Below, one piece after another: positions 12,480 through 18,387 of a stretch of DNA of 18,387 nt (its first letter is position 1; every line of letters starts with the position of its first letter). Origin of the DNA: JACPRL01 sp035573715 (GTDB lineage: Bacteria; Acidobacteriota; Terriglobia; Acidiferrales; 2-02-FULL-67-57); the NCBI GenBank assembly GCA_035573715.1, contig DATLZZ010000009.1:1-18387 (forward strand), in the 5' to 3' direction. The notes under the pieces are model-generated. The model searched no databases. It saw only the letters and a program-made list of their open reading frames with translations, and was not told the DNA's origin. A program made the position numbers and the translations under genes.

Positions 12480-13504
12480 TGCGTCACCATGCGCATTGTC
12501 GCCGGGTCGACGCCGTTGGCCAGCACCCCGCGCTCTTTGAGCCGCGCCGAAATCTCCGCCGTGGTCAGGCCCGTGCCGCTGACGTCGAAGATCAGAATGT
12601 TGGTTTCGACTTCATCGGGATTGATGCGGATGCCGGGAATCTCCGCCAGGCCGCGCGCCAGGCGCTTGGCGCGCTCGTGGTCTTTGGCGAGCAGCGGAGG
12701 ATGCTTTTCCAGCGCGATGAGCCCCGCCGCCGCCAGCACGCCCGCCTGGCGCATCCCGCCGCCGAACATTTTGCGGAACACGCGAGCCTTCTCGATAAAC
12801 GCTTTCGAGCCCACCACCATCGAGCCCACCGGCGCCCCCAGCCCCTTCGACAGACAGAACATGAGGGAATCCACTTTGCGCGTCAGCTCCGCCACAGTTT
12901 TTCCTGTCGCCGCGGCGGCGTTGAAAATGCGCGCCGCGTCGAGATGCACCGGAATGCCGCGCTCGTGCGCCTTGTCGCAAATCTCGTTCTGGACCTCCAG
13001 CGGCAGCACGCGACCCCCGGCGATGTTGTGCGTGTTCTCGAGCGAGATCAGCCCCGTCGGGGCGCGGTAGTAGACCTTCGGCCGGATCGCCGGCTCCAGC
13101 TTCTTCCAGGTCAGGATGCCGTCCTCGGTGCGCACCGGACGCGGCAGGCAGCCGGCGATGGCCGACATCGACGCCATCTCGAAATTGAAAATGTGCCCGC
13201 GCTCCTCGCAGATGACCTCGTTGCCGTGATCGCAGTGAATCCGAATCGAAATCAGGTTCCCCATCGAGCCGGTGGGAACAAAGAGCGCTGCCTCGCGCTG
13301 GAAAATTTCCGCCGCCCGCGCCTCCAGGCGGTTCACCGTCGGGTCTTCCTGATAGACGTCGTCGCCGACCTCCGCCTCCGCCATCGCCCGCCGCATCTCC
13401 GGGGTCGGCCTGGTCACCGTGTCGCTGCGCAGGTCCACCGGCTCCTCAAGCCGTGCCGCGCGCAGGCGCGCCGCCTCCGCTCCCGCCTCCACCCTCGTCG
13501 CCAT
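12404..13504 (-). CDS. ltaE: Low-specificity L-threonine aldolase
   Basis: A 366-aa fold-type I PLP enzyme that cleaves L-threonine or L-allo-threonine to glycine and acetaldehyde. Motifs: DLRSDTVTRPTPEMR (24-38), GDDVYQEDPTVNRLE (47-61), PTGSMGN (77-83), His104 in ERGHIFNFE, which stacks on PLP, Asp189 in HLDAARIFNA, and PLP-lysine Lys220 in CLSKGLGAPVGS. An N-terminal stretch of about 20 residues rich in Ala, Arg and Glu precedes the family start and may be a real extension. The ATG at 13504 lies three nucleotides after the yjbQ TAG with GGGGAGG upstream, so the two genes form an operon. Its 3' end overlaps the zinc-ribbon ORF tail by 76 nt. Stereopreference cannot be read from sequence. 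Confidence 0.94.
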   Translation of the reverse strand: MATRVEAGAEAARLRAARLEEPVDLRSDTVTRPTPEMRRAMAEAEVGDDVYQEDPTVNRLEARAAEIFQREAALFVPTGSMGNLISIRIHCDHGNEVICEERGHIFNFEMASMSAIAGCLPRPVRTEDGILTWKKLEPAIRPKVYYRAPTGLISLENTHNIAGGRVLPLEVQNEICDKAHERGIPVHLDAARIFNAAAATGKTVAELTRKVDSLMFCLSKGLGAPVGSMVVGSKAFIEKARVFRKMFGGGMRQAGVLAAAGLIALEKHPPLLAKDHERAKRLARGLAEIPGIRINPDEVETNILIFDVSGTGLTTAEISARLKERGVLANGVDPATMRMVTHYDVDDGGIARALEAFREVVRSARA

Positions 13505-13507
13505 CGC

Positions 13508-13945
13508 CTAGGCCTCCCCTGTGACCCGAACCTTCACTTCGCGCTTGCGCGGCCCGTCAAACTCGCAGAAGAAAATCCCCTGCCAGCGCCCCAGCCCCAG
13601 CTTGCCGCCTTCGATGGGCACGACCTGCGAGCTGCCCACCAGCGAGGCTTTGATGTGCGAGTCGGCGTTGCCTTCGTAATGCTTGTAGCCGGCGTTGCGC
13701 GGCACCAGGCGGTCGAGCGCCTCGCCGATGTCGCGCGCCACGTCGGGGTCGTCGCTTTCATTAATCAGGATGCCCGCGGTGGTGTGCGGCACATAGAGCT
13801 GGCACACGCCGCTCTCCACCCCCGATTCCCTCACCACCATCGCGACTTCGCGCGTGATGTCCTTGAGCTGCGTGCGCGCGTTCGTCTCCACGCGGATGAC
13901 GCGCCAACCCGCGCTCACACTCGTTGGCTGTCTGTCTTCTTTCAT
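13508..13945 (-). CDS. yjbQ: YjbQ family protein (UPF0047)
   Basis: A 145-aa protein of the YjbQ/UPF0047 family, a small trimeric beta fold. E. coli YjbQ has weak thiamine-phosphate-synthase activity, but the physiological role is unsettled. Signature seen: HTTAGILINESDDPDVARDI (exact family pattern), HYEGNADSHIKASLVGSS, and WQGIFFCEFDGPRKREV. I start at ATG 13945, which gives normal family length. The open frame extends to 13990 but passes through the promoter. No Shine-Dalgarno is evident, and a perfect TATAAT ends 15 nt upstream of the ATG. It is followed by ltaE after 3 nt. Confidence 0.92.
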   Translation of the reverse strand: MKEDRQPTSVSAGWRVIRVETNARTQLKDITREVAMVVRESGVESGVCQLYVPHTTAGILINESDDPDVARDIGEALDRLVPRNAGYKHYEGNADSHIKASLVGSSQVVPIEGGKLGLGRWQGIFFCEFDGPRKREVKVRVTGEA

Positions 13946-13960
13946 CCGACTGACCGCAAC

Positions 13961-13966
13961 ATTATA
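13961..13966 (-). promoter_or_regulatory. Predicted -10 box of the yjbQ-ltaE operon
   Basis: A perfect TATAAT on the minus strand with no good -35 at 16-18 nt. The predicted start about 7 nt downstream would leave a leader of only about 8-9 nt before ATG 13945, so the transcript may be nearly leaderless. Confidence 0.45.
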
Positions 13967-14001
13967 AGCCCTGCCCCATCCACAGAGCACGCCCCCAGGG
14001 C

Positions 14002-14065
14002 TGTCATCCCCAGCCAGGCCGCAGGCCGAGTCCCGACTTCCGTCGGGACTCCCCTCAGGATGACA
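14002..14065. repeat. TGTCATCC/GGATGACA palindromic intergenic repeat
   Basis: A 64-bp nested palindrome: outer arms TGTCATCC (14002-14009) and GGATGACA (14058-14065), inner 10-bp perfect stem GAGTCCCGAC (14028-14037) and GTCGGGACTC (14042-14051) with loop TTCC. It lies between the bshC stop and the yjbQ promoter. From memory, repeats with these ends are widespread in Acidobacteriota intergenic DNA. It is non-coding and transposase-free. It could act as a terminator for bshC, though no U-tract follows. Confidence 0.8.
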
Positions 14066-14083
14066 AGCTACGAAGCGGGCCCC

Positions 14084-15700
14084 CTACAGAAACACCACCT
14101 GGTGGTCGCGGCACGGATGCTTCACCTTGCCCAGCAGCCGCTCCACCAGGACCCGCCCGTGCCGGGCCACGAAACTCAGGAAACTCACCCGGCGTTCCTG
14201 CAAGTCGCGCTCGGGATAGAGCCAATGGGCGAGGACTTCCGTGTGCCGCCCGATGATTGCTTCGCGCTCCGCGCGCGCCCGGGCGGCCTTGCGGCGGATC
14301 TTCTCCAATTGATACGCCATCTTCCGCCGGCTGGTCTCCACCGCGCCGCGCAGCGTCGGGTCGAGCGCCGCCGCCGCTTCGCCGGTCTCCGCCAGCAATT
14401 TTTCCAGCCGCGCTTGGGCCCGCTCCAGCCGACGCACCGCCGCCCGCGGCAGGCGGCGCTCGGCCAGCCGCGTCGCCAGGTGCCGGGGCGCGTGCCAGCA
14501 ATCCGCCACCGTCAGCTTGTACTTCGCCAACAACCGCTGCACTCTGGGCGGCACCAGCGTCAGGCTGGTGCGCGGCACGATGACCGGCATCCGCCCTAGC
14601 AGCCGCTCGTAGAGCACGCTGGCCTGCGCGAAGTACGCCGCTTCGTGCGGGCCGGCGACGTAGGCCACCGTCGGCAGCAGCCAATCCTGCATCACCGGCC
14701 GCAGCAGCACGTTGGCGCTGAAGTTTTCCGGCTCGGCTTCGAGCTGTGCCAGCAACGCCCTCGGCTCGAGCTCCCCCTGTCCTGTCAACTGGAAGTTGCT
14801 TCCCCGCCGCCGCAGCGGGACGCGGCGTCCGTTCACGCTGGCGAAAAGCAGCGTGGCGTTTTCGCGCGGGTGCACCTGGGCGTGGTAGCCGGCGCGCTCC
14901 AGTTCGCGGTCGCGCTCGACAATCGCCGCCTGCAGCGGCGCCGCCTCTTCGACCACGCGGCGAAACAGCGGCGCGCTCAGCCGGTGCAACTCCGCGTGGG
15001 CGGGATTCAGAATGATGAGCCCGTGCCCGGCGAACAACCGCGCGAACAGCCGCGCAAACGCGTCGGCATAGCTCGCCCCCGGGGCGTAGCCGCTCAGCAA
15101 CTCTTCAGCCTCGGCGGCGGACTCGCGCGGCCACAAGCCCATCACCTGCTGCCGCAGCGCTTCAATCGAGGCGCCGAGCTTCACCCGCCCCACCGGCAAA
15201 CCGTCGGCGTGCGAGGCTTCGTCTTTCATCGCCAACTGCTGGTCGCGTGCGTCGAGCAGCAAACAATGGTTGACCTCAGCGAAGTCGTGGTCTTCGCTCG
15301 CCAGCCAGAACACCGGCACCGCCGGCGTGCCCGCCGCGGTCAGCAACTGCGCGAGATGAATCGCGGTCAGCGCTTTGTAGACGCTGTAGCACGGCCCGCC
15401 GAACAGCCCGACTTGCTGGCCGGTAACGACGGCGAGCGTGCGGCCGTCCCGCAGCCGCGCGATGTTTTCTTGCACATCAGCGCCTGCGCCCCAGCCGCGG
15501 TTCTGCTCGGCCAAAACGGCGGCCACTGCGCTCCAGCGAGACGCCTCCGGCGCAATCTGCTTCGCCGCGGCCGCGAAACTCGCCGCCTCAAACGGGTTGT
15601 GGAGATAGAACCGCGCCACCTGGGCGAAGTCGTAGAGGAAGTCGCGGTAGAGCGCCGACGTCTGCGGCACCTGCGTAAACGGAATGCAGCCCGACTCCAT
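14084..15700 (-). CDS. bshC: Bacillithiol biosynthesis cysteine-adding enzyme BshC
   Basis: The last enzyme of bacillithiol synthesis; it adds cysteine to glucosaminyl-malate. With the start at ATG 15700 (MESGCIPFTQVPQTS) it has 538 aa, matching the Bacillus subtilis enzyme. Family features: a Rossmann-like core with VVTGQQVGLFGGP.YS.YKALTAI, PVFWLASEDHDFAEVNH, AYVAGPHEAAYFAQ, MPVIVPRTSLTLV, and a long C-terminal coiled coil rich in Arg, Ala and Glu (about residues 405-480). ATGs at 15715 and 15712 are alternative starts five and four codons earlier; none has a clear Shine-Dalgarno. A repeat lies 40 nt upstream. It is third after carB and a DapA-like gene. bshA and bshB are not in the window. 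Confidence 0.93.
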   Translation of the reverse strand: MESGCIPFTQVPQTSALYRDFLYDFAQVARFYLHNPFEAASFAAAAKQIAPEASRWSAVAAVLAEQNRGWGAGADVQENIARLRDGRTLAVVTGQQVGLFGGPCYSVYKALTAIHLAQLLTAAGTPAVPVFWLASEDHDFAEVNHCLLLDARDQQLAMKDEASHADGLPVGRVKLGASIEALRQQVMGLWPRESAAEAEELLSGYAPGASYADAFARLFARLFAGHGLIILNPAHAELHRLSAPLFRRVVEEAAPLQAAIVERDRELERAGYHAQVHPRENATLLFASVNGRRVPLRRRGSNFQLTGQGELEPRALLAQLEAEPENFSANVLLRPVMQDWLLPTVAYVAGPHEAAYFAQASVLYERLLGRMPVIVPRTSLTLVPPRVQRLLAKYKLTVADCWHAPRHLATRLAERRLPRAAVRRLERAQARLEKLLAETGEAAAALDPTLRGAVETSRRKMAYQLEKIRRKAARARAEREAIIGRHTEVLAHWLYPERDLQERRVSFLSFVARHGRVLVERLLGKVKHPCRDHQVVFL

Positions 15701-15740
15701 AAGCCCGGCCATCATAGCAAACGGGAGAGGGTAGCGCAGG

Positions 15741-15790
15741 CTCTCTGAGCGAAGCCCCGATGAAATCGGGACGCAGTGGAAGGGTACCTG
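15741..15790. repeat. Partial copy of a palindromic intergenic repeat
   Basis: CTGAGCGAAGC is followed by CCCGAT (15756-15761), loop GAA and ATCGGG (15765-15770), then ACGCAGTGGAAGG. From memory this is the core of a common Acidobacteriota-type repeat; here the TGTCATCC outer arms are missing. It fills most of the 100-bp gap between the DapA-like gene and bshC. Confidence 0.6.
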
Positions 15791-15800
15791 CGGTCTTTCT

Positions 15801-16700
15801 CTAGGAACCGCCCAGGCTCGTGAAGATGCGCTTGATTTCCGTGCGCGCCGCATCATCCAGTGGCAGGAGCGGCGGCCGGGGGGCGCCGCCGACGTACCCG
15901 CGCAGCTCCATCGCGAACTTCAATCCCGCAATCCCAAACCGCGTCGTCACCGCCGCGGTGGGCTCGAGCAACCTCTCCTGCAACGCGCGCGCCCGCGCAT
16001 GGTCGCCCGCGCACGCCGCGTTGTAAACTTCCACGCACAGCTCCGGCAGCGCGCACGCCACTGCCAGCACCGCACCCTGCGCGCCGACGCACATCGCCGG
16101 ATACAAGACCGACGCCGAGCCCACCAATACCTGAAACTCGGCCGGCGTTGTCCGGCGAATCTCGGCCATCAACTGCACGTCGCCCGAGCTTTCTTTCAGC
16201 CCGAGGATGTTCGGATGCTCGGCCAGCCGCGCCACCAGCGGCGCCTCGACCTTCAGCCCCGTGAACTGCGGCACCGAATAAATCAGCACCGGAATCGGGC
16301 TGGCATCGGCTACGGCGCGGAAGTGCCGCTCCAGCGCCGCGTGGGTCATCTGCGAGCGGAAGTACGACGGCGTGCGCACCAGCACCGCGTGGTACCCGAG
16401 CCCGGCGGCGCGGCGCGTGAGCGCAATCGTCTCCGCCGTCGCCTCGCAGCCCGTCCCCGCAATCAGAATCTTCCCCGCATCCGCCGCGCCCCGCACGGCC
16501 TCCCAAATCTTCACCTTCTCGCCTTCGCTCAGATAAACCGACTCGCCCGTCGACCCGACCACCACGTAGCCGGCCACGCCGCTGCGGTTGTATTTCTGCA
16601 CATTCGCCCTCAGCGCCGTCAGCTCCACGCCGCCGTCAGCCGCGAACGGCGTCGCCAGCGGCGGAAAAATCCCCCGCAGTTCCAATCTCGCTGTGCTCAT
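15801..16700 (-). CDS. DapA-superfamily aldolase/synthase
   Basis: A 299-aa TIM-barrel class I aldolase of the dihydrodipicolinate synthase / N-acetylneuraminate lyase superfamily. Schiff-base Lys169 lies in ILGLKESSGD, catalytic Tyr141 in LIYSVPQFTG, and the carboxylate loop is GSTGES (49-54). True DapA usually has GTTGE and YNVPxRTG, where the Arg binds aspartate semialdehyde; here that position is Phe146 and the loop has Ser, more like neuraminate-lyase or 4-hydroxy-2-oxoglutarate-aldolase members. I therefore leave dapA unassigned; a pyruvate-releasing or condensing aldolase is the safer reading. The ATG at 16700 overlaps the carB TGA (ATGA). bshC follows 100 nt downstream. Confidence 0.88.
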   Translation of the reverse strand: MSTARLELRGIFPPLATPFAADGGVELTALRANVQKYNRSGVAGYVVVGSTGESVYLSEGEKVKIWEAVRGAADAGKILIAGTGCEATAETIALTRRAAGLGYHAVLVRTPSYFRSQMTHAALERHFRAVADASPIPVLIYSVPQFTGLKVEAPLVARLAEHPNILGLKESSGDVQLMAEIRRTTPAEFQVLVGSASVLYPAMCVGAQGAVLAVACALPELCVEVYNAACAGDHARARALQERLLEPTAAVTTRFGIAGLKFAMELRGYVGGAPRPPLLPLDDAARTEIKRIFTSLGGS

Positions 16701-18387
16701 GAGTCCGCCTGGCGCCGCGCCTCGGCTTCGGTCGGCGCCGCTTCTTTCGCCGCGCCCGTCCGCCGCAGCGTCCGCCCAGGATGCAGGTCTTGCAGGCAGT
16801 GGATTTCCGTTTTGTGCTTCAGGAGCGCCTCAATTCCGCTCACCGCCGCCATCGCTCCTTCCAGCGTCGTAATGCACGGCACTTGATGCCGCACCGCCGC
16901 GCGCCGAATGGCTTTTTCGTCGTAGAAAGACTTCGCTCCCAGCGGCGTGTTGATGATGAGCTGGATCTTCCCCGTCTTGACAAAGTCCACCACGTCCGGC
17001 CGGCCCTCGTTGACCTTGAAAACTTTTTCCACCGCCACGCCCTTGGCGGCCAGCGCCGCCGCCGTGCCGCGCGTGGCGATGAGCTTGAACCCCAGCGCCG
17101 CCAGTTGGCCCGCAATCGCCCCCAGCGCCGCCTTGTCGCGGTCGTTCACGCTGACGAACGCCGTGCCCGTCGTCGGCAGCCGCTGCCCCGCCGAAAGCTG
17201 CGCCTTGGCAAACGCCGTCCCGAACGTCGTCCCCACGCCCATCACTTCCCCGGTCGACTTCATCTCCGGCCCCAGAATCGTGTCCACGCCGTGGAAGCGC
17301 CCGAAGGGAAACACCGGCGACTTCACCGCGTAGAAGCCGTTGCGCCGGCCCGACTCCGGCAACTCAAACTCGCGCAGCTTCGCGCCCGTCATCACCCACG
17401 CCGCCAGCTTGGCCAGCGGCACGCCGGTAGCCTTGCTCACGTACGGAACCGTGCGCGAGGCCCGCGGATTGACTTCGAGCACGTACACCGTGTCGCCCTG
17501 CCCGCCCTCCGGCCGCGAGGGCACGGCGTACTGCACGTTCATCAGCCCCACCACGTTCAACGCCCGGGCCAGCCGGCGCGTGTAGTCGCGAATCGTCGCC
17601 AGGTGCCGCTCTTCGAGCTGATACGCCGGCAGCACGCACGATGAGTCGCCCGAGTGAATCCCGGCTTCTTCGATGTGTTCCATGATGCCGCCGATGTAAA
17701 CCTCGTCACTGTCGGCCAGCGCGTCCACATCGAGCTCATACGAATCTTCCAGGAAGTGGTCCACCTGAATCGGCAGCGCCTGGACAAACTCTTCCGCTTC
17801 GCGCACGTAGGTCTCGACCGTTTCGCGCTCGTAAGCAATCACCATCGCGCGCCCGCCCAGCACGTAGGACGGCCGCACGACGACGGGATAGCCGACGCGC
17901 TCGGCCACTTTGACGGCTTCCGCCGCGCTCCAGGCCACGCCGTGCTTCGGCTGCGGGATGCCGAGCTCGGCCAGCAGCCGGCTGAAGCGCTGCCGGTCTT
18001 CCGCCAGGTCAATTGAATCCGGCGAGGTTCCGAGGATGTTCACGCCCGCGTCGCGCAGCGCCCGCGCCAGGTTCAGCGGCGTTTGCCCGCCGAACTGCAC
18101 GATCGCGCCGTCGGGCCGCTCCCGCGCCACGATGCTCATCACGTTCTCAAACGTCAGCGGCTCGAAGTAGAGGCGGTCGGAGGTGTCGTAGTCGGTGGAG
18201 ACCGTCTCCGGGTTGCAGTTCAGCATCACGGTCTCGTAGCCGGCCTCGGCCAGGGCGAAGCTGGCGTGGACGCAGCAGTAGTCGAACTCGATGCCCTGCC
18301 CGATCCGGTTCGGTCCCGAGCCGAGGATCAGGACCTTGCGCCGCCCCGAGGGGACGATCTCGTCCTCGTCCTCGTAGGTCGAGTAGT
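16697..18387 (-). CDS. carB: Carbamoyl-phosphate synthase large subunit, C-terminal half
   Basis: About 562 codons of CarB, open at the right edge (5' end missing). CarAB makes carbamoyl phosphate from glutamine-derived ammonia, bicarbonate and two ATP for pyrimidine and arginine synthesis. The visible part begins at the second half of the protein: YSTYEDEDE, then LILGSGPNRIGQGIEFDYCC, NCNPETVSTDYDTSDRLYFE and IVQFGGQTPLNLARAL (preATP-grasp). Next come RPSYVLGGRAM, MEHIEEAGIHSGDS, LEVNPRASRTVPYVSKATG (ATP-grasp of the carbamate domain), LGPEMKSTGEVMGVG, and the allosteric MGS-like domain (IATRGTAAAL, EGRPDVVDFVKTG, LIINTPLG). A 25-residue Ala/Arg/Glu-rich tail extends past the usual end. Its TGA overlaps the next ATG. 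Confidence 0.98.
   Translation of the reverse strand, partial: YSTYEDEDEIVPSGRRKVLILGSGPNRIGQGIEFDYCCVHASFALAEAGYETVMLNCNPETVSTDYDTSDRLYFEPLTFENVMSIVARERPDGAIVQFGGQTPLNLARALRDAGVNILGTSPDSIDLAEDRQRFSRLLAELGIPQPKHGVAWSAAEAVKVAERVGYPVVVRPSYVLGGRAMVIAYERETVETYVREAEEFVQALPIQVDHFLEDSYELDVDALADSDEVYIGGIMEHIEEAGIHSGDSSCVLPAYQLEERHLATIRDYTRRLARALNVVGLMNVQYAVPSRPEGGQGDTVYVLEVNPRASRTVPYVSKATGVPLAKLAAWVMTGAKLREFELPESGRRNGFYAVKSPVFPFGRFHGVDTILGPEMKSTGEVMGVGTTFGTAFAKAQLSAGQRLPTTGTAFVSVNDRDKAALGAIAGQLAALGFKLIATRGTAAALAAKGVAVEKVFKVNEGRPDVVDFVKTGKIQLIINTPLGAKSFYDEKAIRRAAVRHQVPCITTLEGAMAAVSGIEALLKHKTEIHCLQDLHPGRTLRRTGAAKEAAPTEAEARRQADS

Noticed and set aside
12197..14599. An 800-codon open frame on the plus strand
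   Set aside because: It runs antisense through threonine aldolase, yjbQ and part of bshC. Its composition (His, Arg, Gln, Pro, Ala) is typical of a high-GC shadow frame, and no family is recognisable.
15716..15856. N-terminal extension of BshC
   Set aside because: It translates the palindromic repeat and the end of the upstream gene. BshC homology begins at MESGCIPF.

Overview
The window is 18.4 kb of GC-rich, gene-dense bacterial chromosome. It looks like an Acidobacteriota genome or metagenome contig; this is inference, since no rRNA or marker phylogeny is available here. Supporting points are lpxD (a lipid A, hence Gram-negative, gene) together with bshC (bacillithiol synthesis), a secreted protein with a C-terminal LFEIPSDY-type motif that resembles proteins common in Acidobacteriota, and several families of short palindromic or tandem intergenic repeats of a kind common in that phylum. 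Twenty coding regions are supported. Seventeen are on the minus strand; the plus-strand genes are a conserved hypothetical, lpxD and a small zinc-ribbon ORF.

Layout. 1-2772 (minus): murJ, xerD and the start of a CCA-adding-type nucleotidyltransferase, tightly packed. 2773-2877: a divergent control region with overlapping promoters. 2878-4635 (plus): a conserved hypothetical, a repeat-rich spacer, then lpxD. 4766-5666 (minus): a 73-aa cysteine-rich secreted peptide followed by a 212-aa secreted protein. 5899-7371 (minus): MgtC/SapB-family membrane protein and PlsC-family acyltransferase. 7487-11751 (minus): acyl-CoA dehydrogenase, meaB, methylmalonyl-CoA epimerase, a metallo-beta-lactamase-fold hydrolase and mtnP; the first four genes are joined by 4-base stop/start overlaps. 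11752-12403: an AT-patterned inverted array of 9-bp repeats, several hairpins and a plus-strand zinc-ribbon ORF whose 3' part contains a repeat. 12404-13945 (minus): yjbQ and threonine aldolase. 14084-18387 (minus): carB (5' end outside the window), a DapA-superfamily aldolase and bshC.

How the genes relate. murJ and lpxD serve the envelope (lipid II flipping, lipid A acylation), and plsC supplies phosphatidic acid. acd, meaB and mce fit short-chain or branched acyl-CoA breakdown through propionyl- and methylmalonyl-CoA; the mutase is not in view. mtnP recycles methylthioadenosine. carB supplies carbamoyl phosphate for pyrimidines and arginine. bshC makes the thiol bacillithiol.

Most of the window is ordinary housekeeping DNA. 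I found no phage, transposase, CRISPR, toxin-antitoxin or defence system. The unusual material lies between genes: the 9-bp mirror array at 11887-12008, the 10-bp triplet upstream of lpxD, three related palindromic repeats (one inside an ORF), and the small eight-cysteine secreted peptide.
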